A DNA stretch of 64,000 nucleotides from Cohnella kolymensis (GTDB lineage: Bacteria > Bacillota > Bacilli > Paenibacillales > Paenibacillaceae), in NCBI RefSeq assembly GCF_000829465.1, contig NZ_JXAL01000004.1, positions 1 to 64,000 on the forward strand. The letters are read 5' to 3'. This document shows positions 26,281-35,221 of the stretch, piece by piece (within the stretch, counting starts at the first letter, position 1; the number at the start of each line of letters is the position of its first letter). The notes beneath the pieces were generated by a model. The model worked only from the letters and a program-made list of their open reading frames with translations, searched no databases and was not told the DNA's origin. The translations under genes and the position numbers were made by a program.

Positions 26281-26312
26281 AAAAAAGCAGCTTCCGTTAG
26301 AAGCAGCCTGCG
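26281..26312 (-). terminator. riboswitch expression-platform terminator
   Basis: On the minus strand AGGCTGCTTC and GGAAGCTGCTT pair with one mismatch and are followed by a T run. The hairpin is directly downstream of the c-di-GMP aptamer, as in transcription-controlling GEMM riboswitches. Confidence 0.7.
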
Positions 26313-26334
26313 ATCCGCCAACGCCCAGGTTTAG

Positions 26335-26431
26335 GACTTTTCGGCGGCCAGGCTGTCATCGTTCTTGCGAACATTAGACCCTATAGCTTTGCGCCCCTGC
26401 TTTTCAGCAGGTTTGCTATTATCGTGTCTGC
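26335..26431 (-). ncRNA. c-di-GMP-I (GEMM-I) riboswitch
   Basis: The minus strand shows the ordered GEMM-I landmarks: CACG, ATAGCAAACC, a CTGC-TGAAAA-GCAG helix with a GAAA-type loop, GGGCGCAAAGCTAT, GGGTC, a second helix GTTCGCAAGAAC, and GATGACAGCCTGGCCGCC. AGCAAACC and CGCAAAGC are the conserved tetraloop-receptor and ligand-pocket blocks. It precedes the PilZ gene and a terminator. The candidate promoter TTGAAA-N17-TATTGT lies at 26461-26489. Confidence 0.92.
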
Positions 26432-26510
26432 ATGACTGTCGGAAATAATTCTATCACAAAACAATAGAGATAGTATCCTAATTTTTCAAGTTATCGACTT
26501 TATTCGTCAT

Positions 26511-28173
26511 TTAACGCGCAATTACGACACGATTGCGGCCATTGTTCTTCGCCATATACAAAGCGGTATCCGCGCGGGCGAACAATTCTCTTAAATACTC
26601 CTTCGTATCGTCGAATTGAAGACCTTCGCCGGACTCGGAAACAACGCCCATGCTGATCGTCACATTGACTTGTTCCGTACCCGTATCCACACGGTTATCG
26701 GCGATGGCGTGCATGATGCGATCGGCCAAAAGATGCGCTTGCTCGCGACTCGTATGAGGTAGGTAAATCGTAAATTCCTCTCCGCCGTAACGCGCGAGTA
26801 TATCGGTCTGCGCAGTGTGTCACGGACGATATTCACCGTACTGCGAATGACTTCATCTCCGACAAGATGGCCGTAATGATCGTTAATCTGCTTGAAATGG
26901 TCGATGTCGAACAGCAGGATCGAGTAGGGGATACGATAGCGCATATTCAAAAGCACTTCATGTTCGAGCTGCTGCATAAGATAACGGCGGTTGAAGCACC
27001 CTGTCAACCCGTCGGTGATCGCCATCTGTTCGAGCTTCTGATTGACGCGGAACAATTCGTCCTGGATTGCGATCAATTCCATATTCCGTTCATGCAGCGC
27101 TTCATTTTTGCGGTTCATCTCGTCAACCAGCTTGCGCAGCTCCGTGACGTCATGAAATGTAATGATCCGGCCGAGCAGCGTTCGGCGGTCGTCGAGCACG
27201 GGAGAGATTTGAATCGAGACATGGCGGCCGTATTCTTGCAGCGAGAATTCCATTTGCATTCTCTCGTTCGGGTGGTGAAGGTACCTGTACAAAAACTCAT
27301 AGGCTTCACCATGAGTCTGCAAAGGTTCCAGAAACTTGTCCATTTCAAAAGTGTCGCCCTTGTTGATCTGCAGGAACGGGGCAGCGCCGCGGTTAACCTC
27401 CAGCACTTTGCCGTTCTCTCTACGACAACGATTCCTGTAGCCATATGCTGAAAAATGTCTTTCTGAGCCAAGCTCAATATATCGAACATGCCGAACCTGG
27501 AAATCGCGACCACGAAACAGACATCGGATAATAAAATGCCTAGAGCGAGCAGCCCTGGAATGATCGGCAGGACCACTGGGCCAAAAGAACGTTCACGAGA
27601 CAAATCGAGCAGGCCGAAGCCTGTGAGCACGAACATACCGATGAGAGCCGTTGCGAGCTGCCTCCGCTGATTCAGCGATTTGACGGTTTTGAGTGCGTGG
27701 AACATGCTCATTAAAGCGCTGAAGAAATAGGCGAACTGAACCAGCACAAGCACCCAGAACAAGGGTCCGTAGACGCGGTCGATATAACTGCCGCCGACCG
27801 GCGACATGAACAGGTGCTGGGGATTCCAGGCTGCGGCGATGATACAGAGTAAGGAAGGCGCAAAATAAGCGAGGATTTTTCTCGGTGTGAGCTCGTTGAC
27901 GCGCCCTGTAAGAAAGAAGACAAAGATAAGCCATCCGGGACCCAGCATACCCATCGCCAAGAACGAAATATTGACGAAAAAAAGTTGAATGCCCGGATAC
28001 TCGGTCAACACGACTGCAAACTGTCCGAGCGGCCAGAGCATCATAAGAAAATGGAAAACCAAATAAACTTTGTGCGTCTGCGTGATCCGATTGAATGCCA
28101 TAACACATACAAACAAAATAAACAGGAGTGCGAACAACATTAAATCAGGCCAGAGCAATGCCAAAGCATTCAC
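26511..28173 (-). pseudogene. 7TM-PAS-GGDEF diguanylate cyclase, two frame breaks
   Basis: The first frame (28173 to about 27410) has seven or eight membrane segments of the histidine-kinase-N-like 7TM type. The second (about 27410 to 26815) has a PAS-like domain (EFSLQEYGRHVSIQISP...FHDVTELR) and the first half of a GGDEF domain (DGLTGCFNRRYL, FDIDHFKQINDHYGH). The third (about 26815 to 26511) contains RYGGEEFTIYLP, FARADTALYMAKNNGRN and the end. Active-site GGEEF is intact and no RxxD inhibitory site is seen before it. One base is missing near 27410 and one near 26812. Restored length would be about 554 aa. The likely activity is c-di-GMP synthesis in response to a membrane or PAS signal. 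Confidence 0.85.
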
Positions 28174-28263
28174 CTTTTCAGAAAAAGTAAAATAAAAGAT
28201 AGGGACGAGCTATCTTCTAATTTTACCATAATGTTGCACTTTCTAACAGCATTTTAAGGACTT

Positions 28264-29466
28264 TTAGCTCTTAATATTTAAGACTTTTGACACATTTTCA
28301 GCGAGCCCTTGCTCCATAAAGGGCCGGATTCCTAAAAAATCGCGGAATACTTCATATTCACGGGCAGTGTCCTCTTCGCCTGTTTTACGTCCTTTTACCG
28401 CGCGGATCAGAATATTTTTGGCGGTATGCTCCATATCGATAAACTCCAGCAATTGGGTCCGGTAACCGGCGACTTCCAGCAAATTGGCCCGCACCGCGTC
28501 CGTTACGAGTGCTGTAAAGCGTTCCTTCAATATGCCGTGCTTGAGCAAGGGCTTCAGGGCGGGCTGCGAAATTTGTCTGAACAGCTCGTGCTGACAGCAA
28601 GGAACCGATAGGATGACACTCGCGTTCCAGCCGATTGCTTTCAACAGCGCCGCATCGGTTGCCGTATCGCAGGCGTGAAGCGTGACGACCATATCGACGT
28701 CCGTCCGCCCTTCATATTTCGAGATATCGCCGACCGAGAATTTCAGATCGTCCCATTGCAAATCTGCAGCGATGCGGGAACAGGTTTCGATGACGTCAGC
28801 CTTTAAATCCAGGCCGATAATCCGCACGGGGAACTTCTCTTTGATTGCAAGCAGATGATACAAGGCGAATGTCAGATAAGATTTGCCGCACCCGAAATCG
28901 ACCACCGTCAGCTGCTTGCCGCGGGGCAGATCGTCAAGCACATCGGATACCATCTCGAGGAACCGGTTGATCTGGCGAAATTTATCGTATTTGGCTTTGA
29001 CCACTCTGCCCTCTGATGTCATGACGCCAAGCCGAATCAGGAAAGGGACGGGTTCTCCTTCTGGGATGACATAGGCCTTGCTCCGGTTATGCGCCGTTGC
29101 CTGCCGGTCTGCCTTCGCGGTAGGAGAACCGCTGATCAGTGTGATTCCGCCTTTCTTATCTGCGAGCACCTGGATGTCCGCTTCGGGGGACTTGATGAGC
29201 GCTTGCTTATAAAGCTCCATGGCGTCCAGTAGCTTGCCGGCCGCCTCGTCCTCCGAGATATTTTCATGAAATGCTTTGTTGTCCTGAAGGCGCTCGAATT
29301 GATAATACATTCCGGTTTTAAGCGTCACAGGACGAACCGTTAATTTACGTGCGGTGTCCCCGTCCTTGCGCCGCGGTCCGCTGAACGTCGCTTGCAGCAG
29401 GCGGCCGTTCGATACGATTTCCTGCACGAAATCCCGCCATTGCTGCGAATCCATTTTACTGCTCAT
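28264..29466 (-). CDS. SAM-dependent methyltransferase (Methyltransf_32-like)
   Basis: The 400-aa protein has an N-terminal domain of about 140 aa without recognised family, followed by a Rossmann methyltransferase domain: VVDFGCGKSYLTFALYH (motif I), IIGLDLKADV (motif II), VTLHACDTATDAAL (motif IV with Asp/Ala) and SVPCCQHELF. The pattern resembles METTL25-like and related predicted RNA or small-molecule methyltransferases. The substrate is unknown. The ATG has GGAGAAGG. Confidence 0.75.
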   Translation of the reverse strand: MSSKMDSQQWRDFVQEIVSNGRLLQATFSGPRRKDGDTARKLTVRPVTLKTGMYYQFERLQDNKAFHENISEDEAAGKLLDAMELYKQALIKSPEADIQVLADKKGGITLISGSPTAKADRQATAHNRSKAYVIPEGEPVPFLIRLGVMTSEGRVVKAKYDKFRQINRFLEMVSDVLDDLPRGKQLTVVDFGCGKSYLTFALYHLLAIKEKFPVRIIGLDLKADVIETCSRIAADLQWDDLKFSVGDISKYEGRTDVDMVVTLHACDTATDAALLKAIGWNASVILSVPCCQHELFRQISQPALKPLLKHGILKERFTALVTDAVRANLLEVAGYRTQLLEFIDMEHTAKNILIRAVKGRKTGEEDTAREYEVFRDFLGIRPFMEQGLAENVSKVLNIKS

Positions 29467-29502
29467 TACACCTTCTCCTTCTTGATGAAAAAGACCTTTC
29501 CC

Positions 29503-30303
29503 TTACCTGCTGCCCTTCCGGTCAAGGAACTCGAGAATCGCTTCGGCGAAAGCTTGCGGCGTTTCCATCATTCCCATATGTGCGGCGTCTTTCAGCGTGA
29601 TTGCCGTAATGTTATCGTCAGATACCGGGAATCTGTTTTCCGGAGGAATGACGGCATCTTGTTCCCCTGCCAGCAAGAGAACCGGAAGGTCCGATCCTGA
29701 CAACACCGCAGTTCGATCCGGCCGCTGCCTCATTCCGAGCGCGCAGCCGACCGCAGCTTGCGGTGACGTGGCGTAACCGATCTCCTTTGCCTGATCGACC
29801 TTGTGACTCTTGCTCTTCTTATGTTCCTCGCTGAACAATTTCGGGATCAGGCCGTCCACAAAGGCGTTGACCCCTTTGGTTTGAATCGTTTCTACAGCCT
29901 TCACGCGATTTTCCTTGGCGGTTTCACTGTCCGCCAGCGAAGTGGAATGCATCAGTCCGAAGCCGAGCAGCCGATCCGGGTACTGTTCCGCAAAGGCCAG
30001 CGAGATGTAGCCCCCTAAGGAGTGGCCTAACAGATAGACCTTTTGCAGTTTCAATTCATCCATAAGCTCCGCCGTATCGCCGGCTAACTGTTCCATTGTG
30101 TAAACGCCCTCGCTCGCCGAGGACGCGCCATGACCGCGCAAATCCGGAGCGATGACACGATAGCGTGCCGACAGCAAGGGAATCACATCATCCCAATAAT
30201 GATGGCTCCCGCAATATCCATGCAGCAGAACAATCGGGGTACCGGTACCCGCTTCATCGTATGCAATCATTTTTCCGGTCGATAAATGTACTTTTTTCAT
30301 CAT
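29503..30303 (-). CDS. alpha/beta-fold hydrolase
   Basis: The 266-aa protein has an oxyanion-side LLHGYCGSHHYW, APDLRGHG, the nucleophile elbow GHSLGG (Ser about residue 97), an Asp in LAGEQDAVIP and a His in DAAHMGMMETP. It is a complete esterase-like or epoxide-hydrolase-like enzyme of unknown substrate. It sits 4 nt downstream of yyaC on the same strand. Confidence 0.88.
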   Translation of the reverse strand: MMKKVHLSTGKMIAYDEAGTGTPIVLLHGYCGSHHYWDDVIPLLSARYRVIAPDLRGHGASSASEGVYTMEQLAGDTAELMDELKLQKVYLLGHSLGGYISLAFAEQYPDRLLGFGLMHSTSLADSETAKENRVKAVETIQTKGVNAFVDGLIPKLFSEEHKKSKSHKVDQAKEIGYATSPQAAVGCALGMRQRPDRTAVLSGSDLPVLLLAGEQDAVIPPENRFPVSDDNITAITLKDAAHMGMMETPQAFAEAILEFLDRKGSR

Positions 30304-30307
30304 ACCC

Positions 30308-30841
30308 TCACAACCTTTCCTTTGATCGGGACGGCCATTGACGGACGATGGCTTCCGTAATTTCAGCCGCCATGCCCATTACCCGGTAAAGCGAAGTCGA
30401 TTGCAAATTCCAATACGGTTTCGGACCCGAGACATTCACAACGCCTGCTATGCTGTACGTTCCGACAGGCGGGAATGCTTTACCGACGGAACGCGCCGGA
30501 GTTAGCGGGCCGGTCGCAACCAGATAAGCCCCTACAGCCTCGGGCCGGCCGAGACAAGCGTCCACTGCAACAATTGTACCCATTTGCGCAAGGGATGGAA
30601 TCATTTGCGGCAGCCGAATCGAGTCGCAAGGCTCCGGCAGTGTGCCGATGACTCGGGTAAACCCGCGGTCCTTGAGCATCGTTCCGACCCAAGGCCCAAG
30701 ACTGTCTCCGGTAGAACGATCGGTTCCGATGCATAGAAAAGTCAATTCATCCAAAGAGTGCGAAGCCGCCACTTGCGCCATGAAAGACGCCAAGCCCGCA
30801 GCATCCGTTCTCTGTGCCAAATACGGATTCCGGTCCGCCAT
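30308..30841 (-). CDS. yyaC: spore protease YyaC (DUF1256)
   Basis: The 177-aa protein has the DUF1256 signatures IGTDRSTGDSLGPWVGTML and AVDACLGR, with VGTYSIAGVVNVSG in the second half. YyaC-like proteins are related to the germination protease fold and occur only in endospore formers; their targets are not established. It precedes the alpha/beta hydrolase with a 4-nt gap. Its presence supports a sporulating host. Confidence 0.88.
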   Translation of the reverse strand: MADRNPYLAQRTDAAGLASFMAQVAASHSLDELTFLCIGTDRSTGDSLGPWVGTMLKDRGFTRVIGTLPEPCDSIRLPQMIPSLAQMGTIVAVDACLGRPEAVGAYLVATGPLTPARSVGKAFPPVGTYSIAGVVNVSGPKPYWNLQSTSLYRVMGMAAEITEAIVRQWPSRSKERL

Positions 30842-30996
30842 GTATGTCCGCCTCAGCTTTCACACGGTGCGTTTTATTTTCAGGTTACCATTCCGTTAAG
30901 CGGAATGCCACCGAACGGAAGCAGGGAAGCTCGGCGCGCGTGCGGTTTTGTATGGTACAATATCGTCAAACCTATATCCGGAGAGGAAGTTTCGCC

Positions 30997-31218
30997 ATGA
31001 ACTTGAACGAGCCGACCCCGCAAAACATTGAATATATGATCGAAGCCATCAAAACCAAGCTGCGCATGGCTACAGGCGCCGCAATGCAGTCCTCAAGCTT
31101 TTCCGTGGACAAATACGAGGATATCAAAGATATTTACGACATGGTTGCCTCCAAACAAAATTTCAGCATCAGCGAAGTGGAAGCTCTCGTATCCGAGCTC
31201 GGCAGATTGAGAGCATAA
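30997..31218 (+). CDS. yfkK: DUF1128/UPF0435 protein (YfkK-like)
   Basis: The 73-aa protein matches YfkK of B. subtilis: MNLNEPTPQNIEYMIEAIK, the KYEDIKDIYDMV segment and FSISEVEALVSELGRLR. It is a small helical protein of unknown function conserved in Bacilli. The ATG is preceded by GGAGAGG. A longer reading frame upstream is not supported. Confidence 0.88.
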   Translation: MNLNEPTPQNIEYMIEAIKTKLRMATGAAMQSSSFSVDKYEDIKDIYDMVASKQNFSISEVEALVSELGRLRA

Positions 31219-31262
31219 TTTCACGGCACGGACGCATGTTCGCGAGATAAGCTTGGCGACCT

Positions 31263-31361
31263 TATTAACGGGCCTCCGGGCCGTTATTCCGAGCTTGAGG
31301 CCCGTTAATGCGAGATTTCAGTTAGTTTCAACAGAATTAGCGGGCTGCAGGCCCGCTTTTT
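31263..31361 (+). terminator. two hairpins after yfkK, the second an intrinsic terminator
   Basis: ATTAACGGGCCTC (31264-31276) and GAGGCCCGTTAAT (31297-31309) form a perfect 13-bp stem. A second hairpin AGCGGGC (31339-31345)/GCCCGCT (31351-31357) is followed by a T run. The remainder of the 31219-31520 interval shows no gene. Confidence 0.75.
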
Positions 31362-31520
31362 CTTTTGTACCTGCGCCTGAATACCATAGTAAGTGAGCCT
31401 GTCAGGCTTGGTGGCGTTTCCATCATTTATTTCGATTACAGTCATGAAAAAGGCTCGCTAACTGCTTCGCCCCCCTCGCTGTTATGATGAGCAAGTAAAA
31501 TATTCGGGAGGCGAAAAAAG

Positions 31521-31682
31521 ATGTTGATTCATGATTATTCTACCTATAAAATATGGGAAACCATCCAATTAGAGCAAAAACATCGGTTGGAAAAGGTACG
31601 CTTATTGAGATCCTTAAGGTTGGACCATGGCAGAGGACGTCCGCGCGGCGTTGCGGCAATTTTTCTAAAACTCATTCGGTGA
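31521..31682 (+). CDS. 53-aa basic protein of unknown function
   Basis: An ATG with GGGAGGCG 9 nt upstream opens a 53-aa frame beginning MLIHDYSTYKIWETIQLEQK and continuing with many Arg and Lys residues. No membrane segment is visible. It ends 23 nt before the LysR start and may be a leader or a small partner of that operon. The good ribosome binding site is the main support. Confidence 0.5.
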   Translation: MLIHDYSTYKIWETIQLEQKHRLEKVRLLRSLRLDHGRGRPRGVAAIFLKLIR

Positions 31683-31705
31683 CGGTTACTAAGGACGGTG
31701 GTCCG

Positions 31706-32629
31706 GTGGATTTGCTTTACCTGAAGTCATTTCTGGAAGTGGCGCGCTGTCAAAGCTTTACGAAAGCGGCGGAAAATCTGGGGTACGTACAGTCCAGTGT
31801 AACCGCGCAAATCCAGAAGCTCGAAAATGAATATGGCGTCATGCTGTTCGAGCGTTACGGACGATCGATGCGTTTGACATCGGCCGGCGAGCAGCTGCGC
31901 GATACTTTCGAGCAAATCGTTAACATGTATGAAGACTCCAAGCGCCTCATATCCCGGCAGGTGAAGGGGCATCTGGAGATCGGCACAATCGAGTCGCTGA
32001 TGGCTTTCTTTCTTCCTCCATTGTTTCACCGTTTCTTGCAATCCTTCCCGCAAATCAACCTCCAAGTAAATCCGCTCATACATGCAAACATCTTTCAATT
32101 GGTGAAAACGGGCGAACTGGATTTAGGCATCATTCTCGATCGGCCTGTCGAGGATGAAGATATCGAAGCGATTCCGATACGCAGAGAACCTCTTGTTCTG
32201 GTAGCTGAACCCGGCCACCGGCTGTGCTTGGCAGACCGGGTAGGATTCGCGGAGTTGGATGGCCAGTCGCTTATTGTGACGGAGCAGGGCTGCACTTATC
32301 GCGCAGCGTTTCAGCGCCTGCTCGGTGAGCATGGGGTAACTTATCATATTCACCATGAGTTCGGCAGCTTAGAAGCGATCAAGCAGTGTGTCGCATATGG
32401 ACTGGGCATCGCTCTTGTGCCTCGCATTGCAGTAGCCCGCGAATTAGAGGATAAGCGGCTGGTCGCTCTCCCTTTCACCCATTCCGACATCACCTTCTAT
32501 ACACAAATCGTCCATCACAGGAAGAAATGGCTGAATCAGGCCGTGAGGCATATGATCAAGCTGCTGACGGATGCCGGAACCGGCGGCGAACAAGCGTACA
32601 ACGAGAAATCCCGCTCCACGAAATCGTGA
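31706..32629 (+). CDS. LysR-family transcriptional regulator
   Basis: The 307-aa protein has an N-terminal winged helix (LKSFLEVARCQSFTKAAENL, SSVTAQIQKLENEYGVMLFER) and a LysR substrate-binding domain (about residues 90-295). The effector is unknown. The chosen GTG has AAGGACGG upstream and gives the standard LysR N-terminus; an upstream in-frame extension to 31553 overlaps the 53-aa gene and has no LysR similarity. A hairpin TCCCGCTCC...GGCGGGAT with T run lies just at the stop. Confidence 0.9.
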   Translation: MDLLYLKSFLEVARCQSFTKAAENLGYVQSSVTAQIQKLENEYGVMLFERYGRSMRLTSAGEQLRDTFEQIVNMYEDSKRLISRQVKGHLEIGTIESLMAFFLPPLFHRFLQSFPQINLQVNPLIHANIFQLVKTGELDLGIILDRPVEDEDIEAIPIRREPLVLVAEPGHRLCLADRVGFAELDGQSLIVTEQGCTYRAAFQRLLGEHGVTYHIHHEFGSLEAIKQCVAYGLGIALVPRIAVARELEDKRLVALPFTHSDITFYTQIVHHRKKWLNQAVRHMIKLLTDAGTGGEQAYNEKSRSTKS

Positions 32630-32646
32630 GGCGGGATTTTTGATCG

Positions 32647-33581
32647 TTATTTTTCAACATATGTCAGTATCTGCTCCACAGCTTGCTGTTCCGAACCGTT
32701 TTTCAAATCAAGCCCTTTAACCACATGCCAGGTTTCCGTATGGACAGCGGTAGACCCGGACTCGACCGTCTGCAGCTCGCCTAAGGTTTCCAACTCGAGC
32801 ATCGAGCTGTTCGTGTAAAGTTCGAACGAAACGCCGTAATCCGGATAAACGCCTCCGGCAGCCGGTTCATACCGTTTGACAAAAGTATCACCATGATTGC
32901 TGTATGCCGCCCAACCCGCTTCGTTGTCACAACCGAATTTGTAAGGAGTCGGTCCCTCCCCTTGATTCACGACAATTGCCGATTCCGTAAAAACGACGCG
33001 CGGATCATTCAGACGATTGTATGGCCATAGGACGAAGCGGCGATTCGGAAGCAGCCCGGTGTCGTTCGCGGTCATCGGCACGACTGCCCGGCCTCCTGCA
33101 CTCATCACGGACAGCGACCATGGTGCGAATGTAATCGGCCACGCTCCGTTGTTCGTAATCCGGTGAATGACTTTCACGTTCAGTCCTGCCGGATCCATCT
33201 GAATCTCGATTTCCTTGGTGAGCTGATTCCATCGCTCCGGAGTCGCTTTAAACACTACAGTAGTCTCGCCGTTCTGGTTCCAATCCACCGGCTCGTTATC
33301 CGGGTAGGCGTCCGCGGTACCCGCTCAGGGCTTGTCCATAGACGGTGTCCGCCATACAATTTGAAGTTTCCGCCGCCGACGGGATCGAAAACCGGATCTC
33401 GCTCTTTGCGGATGTCCTGTTTTTCTTCTTCAAAAAACAAGTTGCTGCCGGCTGCGGAGGAGAGATGAATAATGCGCGGTCCGAACTCCACTGTGACCAA
33501 GAGTTCAATGCTCCCGTTGTTGATGGATACGACGCGTCCCCATTTTTCATGATGGATCTCCTTGATAGCTATCGTTGCCAT
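32647..33581 (-). pseudogene. DUF4380-like carbohydrate-related protein, frameshifted
   Basis: The first frame (33581 to about 33310) encodes GRVVSINNGSIELLVTVEFGPRI and a GGHRLWTSPE motif. The second (about 33310 to 32647) continues AYPDNEPVDWNQNGET and the rest of a beta-sandwich protein. This is similar to DUF4380 proteins with an aldose-epimerase-like fold. A single base appears lost around 33306-33315 (CGGAC for CGGGAC). Joined length is about 310 aa. It follows galK-galE-galT on the same strand after a 38-nt gap, which suggests a link with sugar metabolism. Confidence 0.65.
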
Positions 33582-33618
33582 AAGTGCGATTTCTCCTTTC
33601 GCTAATGAAAGTACGTCG

Positions 33619-35205
33619 TCAGATGACAGCAGCCGCCTTCAAGAAACGGTGAAATGCTTCACGTCCTTGGGAATCTGTTTTGTAGACGCCGGCGTCCTGC
33701 AGCACAGCATAGAACTTGTCACCCACTGCAGCTTTTATTAACCGCTCTGCAGAAGCTTCAGATTGCGTAGTCCCATGATTATCGACAAGGCCGGCGATCC
33801 ATGAGGCGTGCTTGTGAAGCGGATGATCTTGCGCAGCCAGTGCCTCCGGATCGTAAGCCGTTCGTCCTGCCAAAATTCCGGCGATCTGGCCGAGTTCCAT
33901 CTGCAGCCTTCCCGGCAGCACAGCAAGACCCATGACCTCGATCAAACCGACATTCTCTTTCTTGATGTGATGCAGCTCTTGATGCGGATGAAAAATACCG
34001 TCCGGGTGACGCTCGCTCGTACGGTTGTTCCGCAGAACAAGGTCTAGCTCATACTCGCCGTTATCCTTCATTCGCGCGATGGGAGTGATTGTATTATGCT
34101 CGACATGTTCGTTTCCCTTCTCCGAGAAAGCCAGTATGTCGGCATCCGGATCGCTGTAGCTTCGCCACACGGTCAGAATGTGAGCCGCTGCTCTCAGCAG
34201 AGCGGACCGATCCGGAGAGGTTAATCGAATGACGGACATGGGCCACCGAACGATTCCTGCCGCTACGCCCGGCTCGCCGACAACTGTGTGCCAATCATTC
34301 ACTGGAGCCTTCTCCATGGGGAAGACATGGCGTCCGGCTTGAAAATGATCATGATTCAATATCGATCCGCCCACGATCGGCAAATCGGCGTTGGAGCCTA
34401 TAAAATAGTGCGGAAATTGCTCGATAAAATCGAAAAGCCGCGCAAAAGTGGCGGGCGAAATCTTCATCGGCGTGTGGCGGCCGCAGAAAACAATGCTGTG
34501 TTCATTGTAGTAGACGTAAGGCGAATACTGGAAATACCAGAGCTCCTCTTGCAGTGTCAAAGGCAGAATCCGCAAGTTTTGCCGCGCCGGATGATCGGGA
34601 CGACCCGCATAGCCGACATTCTCTTTGCAGAGAAGACACTTAGGATAATTGCCTTGCGGCAGCGTTTTGAGCAAGGCGATTTCCTTCGGATCCAATTCCG
34701 GCTTGGACAGATTAACGGTGATCTCAAGCTCCCCATCCGGTGTCGCATGCTTCCAATAGCCGTTTCTCTTGATTCGATCCATCCGAATATAGTTGGCATC
34801 GATATTCAGCTGATAGAACCAATCGGTGGCGGCCGCAGCCCCGTCGTGCTGCACGAGCTCACGAAACTTACGGTTGGTTTCCGACGGCCGCGGCATCAAC
34901 AAGCCCATGATGCGGGCGTCGAACAGATCCCGGCGGGTCGAGGTGTCGTCAGGCAGCAGGCCTCTTGCAGCCGCGGCGTCCAGCAGGGGCTCAAGCAGCG
35001 GTACCGGGCTATCCGGAAGTTGTTCAGCGTGCACATCAGGCGCCGGTTCCGTCAGCTCAAACAAGTCCAATAGAGCGTTCCGCGATGCGTCGACATCAAG
35101 CGGCTCGATCAGTTCATTGGCGAGCGCGAACGCAACGAGCCTTTCAATGTGCAGCGCCAGCTTTGCCCCGGAATCGTCGGCGGATGCGTAAGCTGCCTTA
35201 TTCAT
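33619..35205 (-). CDS. galT: UDP-glucose:hexose-1-phosphate uridylyltransferase (type 2 GalT)
   Basis: The 528-aa protein is of the long Firmicute GalT class. It contains CLLCKENVGYAGRPDHPARQNLR, YNEHSIVFCGRHTPM, GGSILNHDHFQAGRH (the catalytic HxH region) and HPHQELHHIKKENVGLIEVMGLAVLPGRL. It exchanges UDP between UDP-glucose and galactose-1-phosphate. The ATG at 35205 has GGGGAGG 8 nt upstream; a longer reading from 35397 would run into galE. Last of galK-galE-galT. Confidence 0.93.
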   Translation of the reverse strand: MNKAAYASADDSGAKLALHIERLVAFALANELIEPLDVDASRNALLDLFELTEPAPDVHAEQLPDSPVPLLEPLLDAAAARGLLPDDTSTRRDLFDARIMGLLMPRPSETNRKFRELVQHDGAAAATDWFYQLNIDANYIRMDRIKRNGYWKHATPDGELEITVNLSKPELDPKEIALLKTLPQGNYPKCLLCKENVGYAGRPDHPARQNLRILPLTLQEELWYFQYSPYVYYNEHSIVFCGRHTPMKISPATFARLFDFIEQFPHYFIGSNADLPIVGGSILNHDHFQAGRHVFPMEKAPVNDWHTVVGEPGVAAGIVRWPMSVIRLTSPDRSALLRAAAHILTVWRSYSDPDADILAFSEKGNEHVEHNTITPIARMKDNGEYELDLVLRNNRTSERHPDGIFHPHQELHHIKKENVGLIEVMGLAVLPGRLQMELGQIAGILAGRTAYDPEALAAQDHPLHKHASWIAGLVDNHGTTQSEASAERLIKAAVGDKFYAVLQDAGVYKTDSQGREAFHRFLKAAAVI

Positions 35206-35221
35206 TGTCATAACCTCCCCG

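Noticed and set aside
34288-35073. 261-aa open frame on the plus strand
   Set aside because: It is antisense to galT and has no recognisable protein features.
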